From Prochlorococcus sp. AG-409-K04 (GTDB lineage Bacteria > Cyanobacteriota > Cyanobacteriia > PCC-6307 > Cyanobiaceae): a DNA stretch of 59,300 nucleotides. Numbering within the stretch: the stretch's first letter is position 1; each line of letters begins with the position of its first letter. Shown here one piece after another: positions 17,910 through 26,056 of this stretch. The translations under genes were made by a program, and so were the position numbers. The stretch spans positions 1 to 59,300 of the forward strand of contig QCKE01000008.1 of the NCBI GenBank assembly GCA_003215555.1, written 5' to 3'. Under the pieces are notes generated by a model, which searched no databases, was not told the DNA's origin, and saw only the letters and a list, made by a program, of their open reading frames with translations.

Positions 17910-19027
17910 TTCTCAAAAAAACTCTGAATTTTATGAGCTACATACTTAATCTCATCTTCTAATAAAAATGGATGCATAGGTAGAGACAAACAAGTTCGTG
18001 CAAGATATCGAGAAACGCGAAAATCTTTAGAAGCCTGAATAAGATTAGATTTATAACATTTCTGATCAGGCAATGCTATCGGATAATTGATATTAGTAAA
18101 TATTGAATGTTCTGCTAAATATTTCTTAAGAGAGTCTCTCTCGTCAGTATTTATAACATATAAATGATAAACATGTGACAAGCCACTAGAAAGCATAGGA
18201 ATATTAATCTGTTTAATTACGCTTAGATGCTTGTGGTAAAGAATTGCATTTTGTATTCTCTTTTCTGTGTTTTTCAAAAGGTATTTTAATTTAACAGCTA
18301 AGATTGATGCTTGAATAGTATCCATCCTACTATTTATTCCTTCTATAATATGATTACCTTTTTTTAAAGATCCATGTCTTGCATATAATCTGCAAAAGTT
18401 AGCAATTTCAGAATCATTTGTAGTTATAGCTCCAGCATCCCCATAGGCTCCTAAATTCTTACCTGGGAAAAAAGAATAGGTAGAAATATCTGATTCTGAA
18501 TAATGTTTTAATTTACTATTTTTTGCCAAATGAGATTGAGCACAGTCTTCGATTACAAATAAATTATGCTCTTTGGCGAATGAAGCAATTTGACTAATAT
18601 TAGCCAGTTTTCCATACAAATTAACGACAACAATTCCTTTCGTTTTTGAAGAAAGAACTTTTTTAATGCTATCTAAAGTAATAACCCAACTCCCTTCCTC
18701 GATGTCTGCAAATACTGGCTTTGCTCCTGCTTGAGTGATAGTCTCACTAGATGAAATCCAAGTCAATGCAGGCACTATGACTTCATCATTAATGTCTAAA
18801 TCAAAACTCTTAAGAGCTATATAAAGTGCATCAGTACCATTACCACAACTTATACAAAAATCCTTAGAGACTGCTTTTGCAAATTCAGTCTCAAATAAAC
18901 TGACTTGAGGTCCACCTATAAAAGATGTAGTGTCTATACATTCTTTTATAGCTTCATCAATTTCTTCCTTAATTGAGAAATATTCTCTGGATAAATCATT
19001 CATTAATAGTGGTAATTCAAGTGCCAT
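17906..19027 (-). CDS. DegT/DnrJ/EryC1 family sugar aminotransferase (WbpE/WlbC-like)
   Basis: This 373-residue PLP enzyme has the cofactor-binding CGNGTDAL at 61-68, DEVIVPALTW at 81-90, and the Schiff-base lysine K190 in FFPGKNLGAYGDAGAI. A late Asn-Ser-Arg motif (INSRMDTIQAS) binds the nucleotide sugar. The sequence is of the type that aminates C3 keto sugars (WbpE, WlbC, FdtB) more than the C4 type (PseC), and this agrees with the nearby Gfo/Idh dehydrogenase and acetyltransferase. It follows the radical SAM gene by 2 bases and overlaps the glycosyltransferase by 4. Confidence 0.88.
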   Translation of the reverse strand: MALELPLLMNDLSREYFSIKEEIDEAIKECIDTTSFIGGPQVSLFETEFAKAVSKDFCISCGNGTDALYIALKSFDLDINDEVIVPALTWISSSETITQAGAKPVFADIEEGSWVITLDSIKKVLSSKTKGIVVVNLYGKLANISQIASFAKEHNLFVIEDCAQSHLAKNSKLKHYSESDISTYSFFPGKNLGAYGDAGAITTNDSEIANFCRLYARHGSLKKGNHIIEGINSRMDTIQASILAVKLKYLLKNTEKRIQNAILYHKHLSVIKQINIPMLSSGLSHVYHLYVINTDERDSLKKYLAEHSIFTNINYPIALPDQKCYKSNLIQASKDFRVSRYLARTCLSLPMHPFLLEDEIKYVAHKIQSFFEK

Positions 19028-19029
19028 TT

Positions 19030-20103
19030 TTAATCTTCTTGATGTAATCTATTTTTAATTTGTTTTACCAAGCAATGTTTACACGTGGATGGTAATTGAT
19101 CCCAATCTTGAGAAGTGAATTTCTGTCTAAGTATCTTTTGATTCGATTCCAATTGAGATTTCCAATCCCTAATAGACTGGACATTAGTATATGTTATATC
19201 AAGCATATCTCTACCATAAGGCGTACAGCATGGGCTAACTGCGCCATTAGACCATAAACAAGAATATGCAAATGGATAATGACACCATGGTTTAACATTT
19301 TTCTCTTTTAAATAATCTATTTCATTATCAATATTATCCACAAACATATTATCTAAATCAATAAGATCTTGTAATTCTATAGAATCAACCTTACCCAACC
19401 ATTTTTGAATAAAGACCTCTTGCTCTGAAGAATTAACTTCTTGCTTAACAAAAGACACTCGAACTAATGGTGAAGGCCGATTTTTACTTTCACGATAAGA
19501 AACAACATGATGTATTTTTTTTTCTATTTGTTCCAAAAGATTGTAACCTCTGATAATTTCAAAAGTCTCCTTATATGCACTATCTAGAGAAAAAAATATT
19601 CGAGCCAAACCCAGGTCAGAAAGCCATTCAATATCTTTCAAAGATATTATGCTTCCATTAGTAAACAAAACAACGTCAGGGAAAAGTTCTAAGCTTTTAG
19701 CTACAATCTCTTTCCAGTTATGACTTAGTGTAACTTCTGAACCTGAACCAATGATGCAACATTTAACGCCAATCTCAGATGCAAATTCTAAATATTCCTC
19801 GGCAGATTTTGTCTCAATATTTTGCTTTTGACTTAAAGAAGGAACATCACACATTTTACACTTAAAGTTACATTTATCTGACAAATTTAATGTGATAGTA
19901 TTGACAGGAAGAAATTTTCTACTAATTTGCAATTCTGGATCATAGGAAGACATATATTCATTTCTATACTTTTTAAATTCCTCTGCTCCCATTCTTCTCT
20001 CTAATACATTCTGAAGCTTTTTCTCATAATCCTCCTCACATATCTTAGTTAGATGAGCTAATTTAGATTTTGTGTTTGAAGCCACAACAATAGAATAGCC
20101 CAT
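19030..20103 (-). CDS. Radical SAM protein with SPASM-like C-terminal cysteines
   Basis: The 357-residue protein has a canonical CxxxCxxC cluster at C78, C82 and C85 (sequence CNFKCKMC), which binds the [4Fe-4S] cluster that cleaves SAM. Glycine-rich and TNGS segments typical of the TIM barrel follow. The C-terminal third has further cysteines, including YSCLWSNGAVSPCC and STCKHC, fitting an auxiliary-cluster SPASM or twitch domain. The substrate cannot be read. It lies 2 bases upstream of a sugar aminotransferase gene and begins the transcription unit below the 0.9 kb gap, so it is probably a glycan-building enzyme, not a peptide maturase. Confidence 0.86.
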   Translation of the reverse strand: MGYSIVVASNTKSKLAHLTKICEEDYEKKLQNVLERRMGAEEFKKYRNEYMSSYDPELQISRKFLPVNTITLNLSDKCNFKCKMCDVPSLSQKQNIETKSAEEYLEFASEIGVKCCIIGSGSEVTLSHNWKEIVAKSLELFPDVVLFTNGSIISLKDIEWLSDLGLARIFFSLDSAYKETFEIIRGYNLLEQIEKKIHHVVSYRESKNRPSPLVRVSFVKQEVNSSEQEVFIQKWLGKVDSIELQDLIDLDNMFVDNIDNEIDYLKEKNVKPWCHYPFAYSCLWSNGAVSPCCTPYGRDMLDITYTNVQSIRDWKSQLESNQKILRQKFTSQDWDQLPSTCKHCLVKQIKNRLHQED

Positions 20104-21009
20104 TTAATCAAGTGATTATCTCAAGAAAATAGATTCCTGTCAAGCCATTTTACACAACCAAAAACAATCAAACAAATAAATGAAATTGCCTGAGAAATTC
20201 ATTGGGAATTTTCATTTCACTAAGAAGAATAATTGAATATCTTAAATGATTTATTCTTAGTTTAAGTATAATTTTTCTTGTAAAACAATTTACCTTATGC
20301 TTAAGAAAAGATAATGTTAATAATGTGCCAAAGATTCGTAATTCTACTAATATAAAATGTTATAATATATCTCTATATTATAACATTTTACTCCACAATT
20401 AATGTCACTAATTAATAAGATAGAATTTAAAAAAGGAAGTATTTTAGCTCAGAAATAAGGTAATTGCTCTATCACTGCTTATACAAATTCAAATTTTGAT
20501 TCTCAAATAAATTAATTATTTAGGAATTGTCTCATATAGATTTTGATCATAAGCTTACAAATTTAACATTATTTTTGCGCCTCTTTATAAAGCATATATA
20601 AAGCTATTTCCCAGAGTTTGAGTATAACCATGTTTTAGCATTTGTTATAATCTTTGTACTTTCATTAAGCGTATAAATATAAGCTTTATCAATGCTATTA
20701 CCTTTTACAACAAGAATATTATAAATATATTATTTGCTGAGATTAATAATATAATGATAGTTTTCTCTTCATTTAATGTTGGCATAAATAAATATAGATT
20801 CACTAATTCAATTCTCTAAACTATCCCATCTAATTATATATCATAACTTTATATTTCATTTTAATCTTTTCCCATGCAATATTTATTATAGATTTCAATA
20901 GCATTTCTCAAAAGAGCAAAAGTTTTAATTCTTTTTTTGAAAAAATAATTTAGAAATTACTCGCCCAAAATAACTGTTTTCCCAACAATAAAAACTCTTT
21001 TAAAAGCTT
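20104..21009. other. Gene-free, very A+T-rich gap of about 0.9 kb
   Basis: No open frame of convincing length or composition occurs on either strand, which is unusual in so compact a chromosome. The region holds a perfect 17-bp inverted repeat (20353-20390) and a weak tRNA-like stretch near 20431-20505. The radical SAM gene is transcribed leftward from its left edge, and the fusion gene ends at its right edge, so it must contain that operon's promoter. It may be the scar of lost genes; I see no clear gene remnant to prove it. Confidence 0.6.
20353..20390. repeat. Perfect 17-bp inverted repeat with a 4-base loop
   Basis: Arms 20353-20369 and 20374-20390 are exact reverse complements, separated by TCTC. 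The arms are A+T-rich, with only one G:C pair per arm, and no T-run follows on either side, so a standard intrinsic terminator is unlikely. It could be a protein-binding palindrome, a weak transcript hairpin after the leftward fusion operon, or a mobile-element end. No partner copy was found by eye elsewhere in the window. Confidence 0.7.
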
Positions 21010-23052
21010 TTAATTAAGCCTTGAGAAGCCTTTATGGCAAACTGAAGATTCCAAAAGATTGTCAATATCAAATCCATCCTCACATCTAGATACTAGAGAG
21101 AAAACATTATCAAGTTTCTCAGAATATAAATCTAGTATCTCATTTGAATGAGAAATACACGAATAACAGATAGTTGAGGCTAAGAAGCCCTCCTTAAGCA
21201 TTTCCTGTGTCAAAAGAGTCTTATATTTTAGATGATTTCTGTATTTAAAATTAAATCCAGCCAAAGATGGGATTCCATAGTGTTCTATTTTTAAAGAATA
21301 CTTATTTGCTAATTCATTCCAGATTCCTTTGATTTGTCTACCTGTTTTTGTTATCTGTACCCAACTTTGTTGTTGATGCATTACTTCTAAAGTTTTTAAA
21401 GCGGCTACAGGGCCAATTCTTTCTGTCCAAAAAGTACTACTTATAAAAGTACTTTGGGCTGCCTCCATAACATTTCTTTTTCCAATAACAGCTGTAATAG
21501 CGTAACCATTTCCTAAAGCTTTACCAAACATTGCCAAATCAGGGGAAATTTTATACTTTTTGTGAATTCCTCCAAAAGTTTCTCTGAACCCTGAAGTGCA
21601 TTCATCAAAAATAAGAACTATCCCTTTTTTCGTACAAATCTCTCTAATAGTTTCTAAAAATCCTTCTTTTGGAGGGACTGAACGTTCTACCTCCATTTTT
21701 ATTGCAGCCAAATCATGCCTAGAGACTATATCTTTTACTTGATCGATATTATTAAAACTAAATGGTATTACGGTACCAGAAAGAGAATTAGGCACACCAT
21801 TGGGATCTAAACCAGGCAAAAGATGTTCATTTAAAGCCTGCTTATCTCCAAGGTTTGTCGCTAAGTACCAATCATGCCAGCCGTGATATCCACATATGGC
21901 AATTTTTTCTTTTCCAGTTGCGGCTCTTGCAATACGTATTGCAATGGCATTGGCTTCGCCTCCTGATCGAGCAAGACGAACCATCTCGGCCCAAGGATGT
22001 ATCTCAACTAATTTTTCTGATAGGTAAACCTCTTCTGGACAATTTAAAGTGCTCATATTTCCTGCACTAATAACATCTGCTACTGCTTTATCCACCTCCT
22101 CATTTCCATACCCAAGAGTGTTTGTACCAATACTCATAATACTCATGTCAAAATATTTGTTCCCGGAAAGATCCCATACTTGACAACCTTTTGAAGAAGA
22201 AAAATAAGCAGGCCATTTATCAGGTAAAAACATTTCTGCTCTCTTTGAGAGAAGCATATTTCCACCAGGTATTACTCTTTTTGCTCGTCTCCAGAGTTTT
22301 TGACCTTCATTCATTAATGATCCTTCATTGCGTCTAAAAGCTGAATTGGGTAAAAATATCTCACTCTTTGATTCATGCAACGATAAAACATCTTTCCAAG
22401 TAAAAGTTGATGAGCCTCCAAATTCCCTAACAATAGACTTTATAACAATTAGATCTTCAGGCTCGTCAACTGTCCATCTGTAATTTGATAAATCTATATT
22501 ATTAACTTTTACCCCTATTTTATATTGATTAGAGTCTCTAATCCAAGGAGTTACATGTTCTCTTTGGGCACGATTTAAACATTCTTTATTCGCTTGTAAT
22601 AAAGCATCTTTTGTGAATACTTCGACATCTAATCCATCAGGATAAGTAGGCGGGTTACAATTACTCAAATAATCAACCTTTTGATCAAAAAAACATTCTA
22701 TTGTCTCATCTATTATTTCAGGATCAATTAATGGGCAATCACCAGTAATTCTTACAATCACATTAGCATTAGTCAAATTACTAGCTTCAGCATATCTTGA
22801 AAGAACATCATTTTTAGATCCTCGATATACAATTAATCCTAGTTTATTACCTATTGATACTAAAGATTGATCAGCAAAATCTTTAGTAGTTGCTAATATA
22901 TAATCATTAATTTTTTTTGATCTTTTCAATCTTTCAATTAGAAACTCTATTAGGGTTCTCCCAAATATATCCTTTAAAACTTTCTGAGGAAACCTACTAG
23001 AGGAAGTTCTTGCCTGAATAATTACAGCAACTAATACATCATTTTTAGTCAT
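21010..23052 (-). CDS. Fusion of SpsF-like cytidylyltransferase and class III aminotransferase
   Basis: Two domains occupy one frame. Residues 1 to about 235 are an NTP transferase of the SpsF/CMP-KDO synthetase type, with IIQARTSSSRFPQKVL at the N-terminus, RITGDCPLIDP near 100 and WTVDEPEDL near 195. From about 250 to the end lies a glutamate-1-semialdehyde-aminomutase-like class III aminotransferase with SGGEANAIAIRIARA, IFDECTSGFRETFGG and the PLP lysine K511 in FGKALGNGYA. I use the ATG at 23052 (680 residues), overlapping the methyltransferase by 8 bases. The fusion couples sugar amination to nucleotide activation. SpsF family members act with PseB-type pathways, and pseB lies 2 kb upstream. 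Confidence 0.87.
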   Translation of the reverse strand: MTKNDVLVAVIIQARTSSSRFPQKVLKDIFGRTLIEFLIERLKRSKKINDYILATTKDFADQSLVSIGNKLGLIVYRGSKNDVLSRYAEASNLTNANVIVRITGDCPLIDPEIIDETIECFFDQKVDYLSNCNPPTYPDGLDVEVFTKDALLQANKECLNRAQREHVTPWIRDSNQYKIGVKVNNIDLSNYRWTVDEPEDLIVIKSIVREFGGSSTFTWKDVLSLHESKSEIFLPNSAFRRNEGSLMNEGQKLWRRAKRVIPGGNMLLSKRAEMFLPDKWPAYFSSSKGCQVWDLSGNKYFDMSIMSIGTNTLGYGNEEVDKAVADVISAGNMSTLNCPEEVYLSEKLVEIHPWAEMVRLARSGGEANAIAIRIARAATGKEKIAICGYHGWHDWYLATNLGDKQALNEHLLPGLDPNGVPNSLSGTVIPFSFNNIDQVKDIVSRHDLAAIKMEVERSVPPKEGFLETIREICTKKGIVLIFDECTSGFRETFGGIHKKYKISPDLAMFGKALGNGYAITAVIGKRNVMEAAQSTFISSTFWTERIGPVAALKTLEVMHQQQSWVQITKTGRQIKGIWNELANKYSLKIEHYGIPSLAGFNFKYRNHLKYKTLLTQEMLKEGFLASTICYSCISHSNEILDLYSEKLDNVFSLVSRCEDGFDIDNLLESSVCHKGFSRLN

Positions 23053-23731
23053 TATATTTGCACCATTCATCACAACGTCTTAACAATGTAGAAGCAACCC
23101 AATTATCAGGATTATCTGTATATTTCCTAGTATCAATATGAGTTAGGTAATGATCTGTTACTACATAAGAAGGATGCCAGTCAAACATAGATGATGGATT
23201 TGTTTTATGACTATATACTCCTTCCAGATGATGATATTTATTTACTTTATAATTCGGAGTCCAAAAATCTAGTATAGCAATCCAACTCCTGGATTTAAGC
23301 ACTCTATGAGCCTCGCTAGCGATATTAAATAAATCTACTCGATCACATAAATATAAACAAAATCCATATACTAAAACATCTAATGAAGAATCTTCAAAAG
23401 GTAATTCTTCTGCCGTTCCAACATAACCATCTAAGCCAAACTCTTTAACTGACTTTATAGATTTAACACTTGGGTCAAGACCTGTAACATTCCAACCGAA
23501 ATTATCAGAAATTGTTTTAAGTCTTAATCCCTGTCCACAACCTACTTCAACTAACCGTGTTGTGGTATTTTTTTGTAAATTAAGCTTATTCAACAAGGGT
23601 AGAAGAGGATCATCTTCCAAACATTTTTTATTTTTCCGATGAGAAGATTGGATGTTTCTTGCCAACCATGCATCTCCCTCACCATTACGAAAAATATCTC
23701 TTTGAAATTTATCATTCATTTCTTGGGCCAT
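23045..23731 (-). CDS. Class I SAM-dependent methyltransferase
   Basis: This 228-residue methyltransferase has motif I VEVGCGQG at residues 61-68, an acidic SAM-ribose residue in VTGLDPS, and a motif IV-like segment SLDVLVYGFCLYL, followed by VLKSRSWIAILDFW. This is the Methyltransf_11-type fold used on small molecules. It lies between the aldo/keto reductase and the SpsF-aminotransferase fusion and overlaps the fusion gene by 8 bases, so it belongs to the pseB operon. The methyl acceptor is unknown. Directly upstream lies a decayed copy of itself. Confidence 0.85.
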   Translation of the reverse strand: MAQEMNDKFQRDIFRNGEGDAWLARNIQSSHRKNKKCLEDDPLLPLLNKLNLQKNTTTRLVEVGCGQGLRLKTISDNFGWNVTGLDPSVKSIKSVKEFGLDGYVGTAEELPFEDSSLDVLVYGFCLYLCDRVDLFNIASEAHRVLKSRSWIAILDFWTPNYKVNKYHHLEGVYSHKTNPSSMFDWHPSYVVTDHYLTHIDTRKYTDNPDNWVASTLLRRCDEWCKYND

Positions 23732-24066
23732 TCTCTTGGATCAATATCACTAATACTATTCCAACATGTTGATTTTCGTAATTCAAACAATAATTCTATT
23801 GCTTTAATACTTGTATGAAGAGCTATTACATGCCACCTAAATCTATCAAAAATTGCTTTAAGTCTTATCTTCTTAATGCAAGCTATTTCTAAAGGAATTT
23901 TTGAAAGGAATTTTTTTAATTTGCAATACAATAAAAACAACAGCGCATTTAACTCTATCGATACTTGATTATCATCTGACCTTTTTCTATATTTTGAAAA
24001 CAATAAGTATCCTCTACTACATAGAAGAAAATTGATTTGAGAAAAAGCACTCATTTGGAAGGCCAA
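23716..24066 (-). pseudogene. Decayed duplicate of the adjacent methyltransferase with an aldo/keto-reductase-like tail
   Basis: The frame encodes 116 residues. Residues 26-95 align with residues 31-98 of the methyltransferase downstream, including LEIAC, RLKAI, RFRWHV and TSIKAI, but the SAM glycine motif GCGQG is replaced by ACIKK. The first residues (MAxxM) also match that gene's start. The last 11 residues (DIDPREWPKK) match the end of the aldo/keto reductase upstream (DIDPRFWPSK). At DNA level 23716-23763 and 24051-24098 match at about 30 of 48 bases without gaps. This is best read as tandem duplication followed by deletion and drift. The start would be TTG at 24066. Catalysis is very unlikely. 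Confidence 0.7.
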
Positions 24067-24965
24067 AAGCGTGGATCTATATCTTCAAGTTTACTCCAAG
24101 GCGAAGACAAGCCAAGATTATAGAAGAAATTATCATTTAATTCTGCTTTTTTCCAAACATCATAAATAGAGTAGAATTCATCAAAGCTACTAACACCAAC
24201 AATTACAGATTCGATATTAGGCAGAGAGAGTACAAAACCTAAAGCAGCTTGAAGTAATGTATAAGAATTTTCTTTTACAACTTTGCTAAACTTTTCATGG
24301 TGAAGCTTAAAAGAAGAAGAAAGAAAATCAGGCCAGTAATCAAAGCTTTGTAGAAGAAGTCCTTGAAGAAAAGAACTTCTTACAAAAATAGATAATTCTT
24401 GAGATGATAATTCACTTAAATAATCATTTTGCATAAATCTTTGGTCATAAATAGAAAGTGGAATTTGAATTATTTGTAATGATTTCAATGGTAAACAATT
24501 TAGATCTGAAGGAGAATATACAGATACACCAATTCGATTAATAAGATTTTGAGTTTGAAGGTCCTTCAACCAGTCCAATAATAATTGATTCCCAGGAAGT
24601 AATAGATCTTTTGAATTATGCAAAAGCAAACCTTCAATTTTTTTAACCTTTAATTTATCAAGACTATTAAAAAAACATTTATTTAAATAGCAAATCTCAT
24701 CTAAATTCCACATTTTTATATTTCTCGCTTTGACTTTAGAAATAATATGAAACTTATTTTTAGGTAATAAATCACCTAATAAACTTTCTGAATTTCCATA
24801 AGATTGAGCTGTATCTATTAAATCAATATTATTCTTAACAGCAAATTTTAAAATCTTTTTTATCTCTGGATTAGAAATTTTTCCTGTATTATTAGTGATT
24901 CCATAATCCATACCAAACTGTGCAGTTCCAATACAAATCTTGGGTATCTTTGGATAATATTTCAA
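24051..24965 (-). CDS. Aldo/keto reductase family oxidoreductase
   Basis: The 304-residue TIM-barrel protein has the family start GTAQFGMDYGITN, the active-site Asp-Tyr segment DLIDTAQSYGNSE, the lysine strand HIISKVK and the catalytic-pocket His in EGLLLHNSKD. A later IGVSVYSPSDL is also typical. Relatives beside PseB/SpsF genes in polysaccharide loci reduce keto sugars, but the substrate has not been generally established. The start codon is TTG at 24965, 16 bases after pseB, with no upstream ATG in frame. Its last codons recur at the end of the small decayed frame downstream. Confidence 0.83.
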   Translation of the reverse strand: MKYYPKIPKICIGTAQFGMDYGITNNTGKISNPEIKKILKFAVKNNIDLIDTAQSYGNSESLLGDLLPKNKFHIISKVKARNIKMWNLDEICYLNKCFFNSLDKLKVKKIEGLLLHNSKDLLLPGNQLLLDWLKDLQTQNLINRIGVSVYSPSDLNCLPLKSLQIIQIPLSIYDQRFMQNDYLSELSSQELSIFVRSSFLQGLLLQSFDYWPDFLSSSFKLHHEKFSKVVKENSYTLLQAALGFVLSLPNIESVIVGVSSFDEFYSIYDVWKKAELNDNFFYNLGLSSPWSKLEDIDPRFWPSK

Positions 24966-24980
24966 AAGAAATTTTAAAAA

Positions 24981-26006
24981 TCAATAAGGTTTAAAGTTTC
25001 TATCAATATGAATCTTTATTAGTGATCTTAACTGATCAACTGATAGAAAATCTTGATTAGAGTCTGAAGAATATCTAAAACCTGGCTCAACATCTTTTAC
25101 ATTAGAAATTCTTTCTTCATATAACTGTCTTACATATCCATCTGAAGGAAGAATTGCATAAAATCTACCAAGGTCAATAGTAGTAAAGCTATCAGAATTT
25201 GTAATCATTTCTTCATGTATTTTTTCTCCTGGGCGCAATCCAATGATTTTCTTACTACAATTTGGACCAACTGCTTCTGCAACATCCTTTATACAATAAC
25301 TTGGGATTTTCGGAACAAATATCTCACCACCTAAAGTATTAAAAATAGTCCAAAGAACCATATCTACGCCCTCTTCCAGAGAAATGTTGAATCTGGTCAT
25401 AGATTCATCTGTTATTGGCAAAACTCCACTTTTTGCTTTTTCTAAGAAGAAAGGAATAACTGAGCCTCTAGAACCCATCACATTTCCATATCGAACAACT
25501 GAAAATCGCAAATCTCTTTTACCTACAATATTATTTGCAGCTATAAACAATTTATCAGAACAAAGTTTAGTTGCTCCATAAAGATTAATAGGTGCAGCAG
25601 CTTTATCTGTACTTAAAGCAATTAATCTTTTCACGCCTACATTTAAACAAGCTTGTACAAGGTTGTCAGCCCCAATAACATTGGTATAGATAAATTCCAT
25701 TGGATTGTATTCAGCCGCTGGCACTTGTTTCAACGCAGCTGCATGCACAACCACCTCAATACCCTCAAGAGACCTTTCAAGCCTATCTCTATCTCTTATA
25801 TCACCAAGAAAAAAGCGAATCTGCGGAAATTCCTTTTCTGGAAAAAGCTGCTGCATCTCCCATTGCTTTAGTTCATCTCTACTAAAGACAACTAATCTCT
25901 TAATCTCAGGAAATTCTTTAGTAACTTTCTGGACAAAAGCTTTACCAAAGCTACCTGTACCACCAGTAACTAAAATGCTTGAAAAAGATTGAAGTTGTGT
26001 CACCAA
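24981..26006 (-). CDS. pseB: UDP-N-acetylglucosamine 4,6-dehydratase, PseB type
   Basis: The 341-residue enzyme makes UDP-4-keto-6-deoxy-HexNAc from UDP-GlcNAc. The NAD motif TGGTGSFG lies at 14-21, the active-site triplet TDK at 133-135, and the Y143/K147 pair in NLYGATK. The late segments MTRFNISLEEGVD and GLRPGEKIHEEMI are hallmarks of the PseB/FlaA1-short group. The start is a TTG at 26006 or the GTG at 26003; no ATG is available. It heads the AKR-methyltransferase-fusion operon. No PseC, PseG, PseH or NeuB-type synthase is visible, so a pseudaminic acid route is incomplete here. Confidence 0.92.
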   Translation of the reverse strand: MVTQLQSFSSILVTGGTGSFGKAFVQKVTKEFPEIKRLVVFSRDELKQWEMQQLFPEKEFPQIRFFLGDIRDRDRLERSLEGIEVVVHAAALKQVPAAEYNPMEFIYTNVIGADNLVQACLNVGVKRLIALSTDKAAAPINLYGATKLCSDKLFIAANNIVGKRDLRFSVVRYGNVMGSRGSVIPFFLEKAKSGVLPITDESMTRFNISLEEGVDMVLWTIFNTLGGEIFVPKIPSYCIKDVAEAVGPNCSKKIIGLRPGEKIHEEMITNSDSFTTIDLGRFYAILPSDGYVRQLYEERISNVKDVEPGFRYSSDSNQDFLSVDQLRSLIKIHIDRNFKPY

Positions 26007-26056
26007 TTTTCTAAGCAGAAATAAGTGTTAGCAAAGAAACTTCAATTAGAAAGATT

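Noticed and set aside
17906-26006. Complete pseudaminic or legionaminic acid pathway
   Set aside because: PseB and a DegT aminotransferase are present, but the DegT protein looks like the 3-amino type, and no NeuB/PseI synthase, PseG or PseH is visible.
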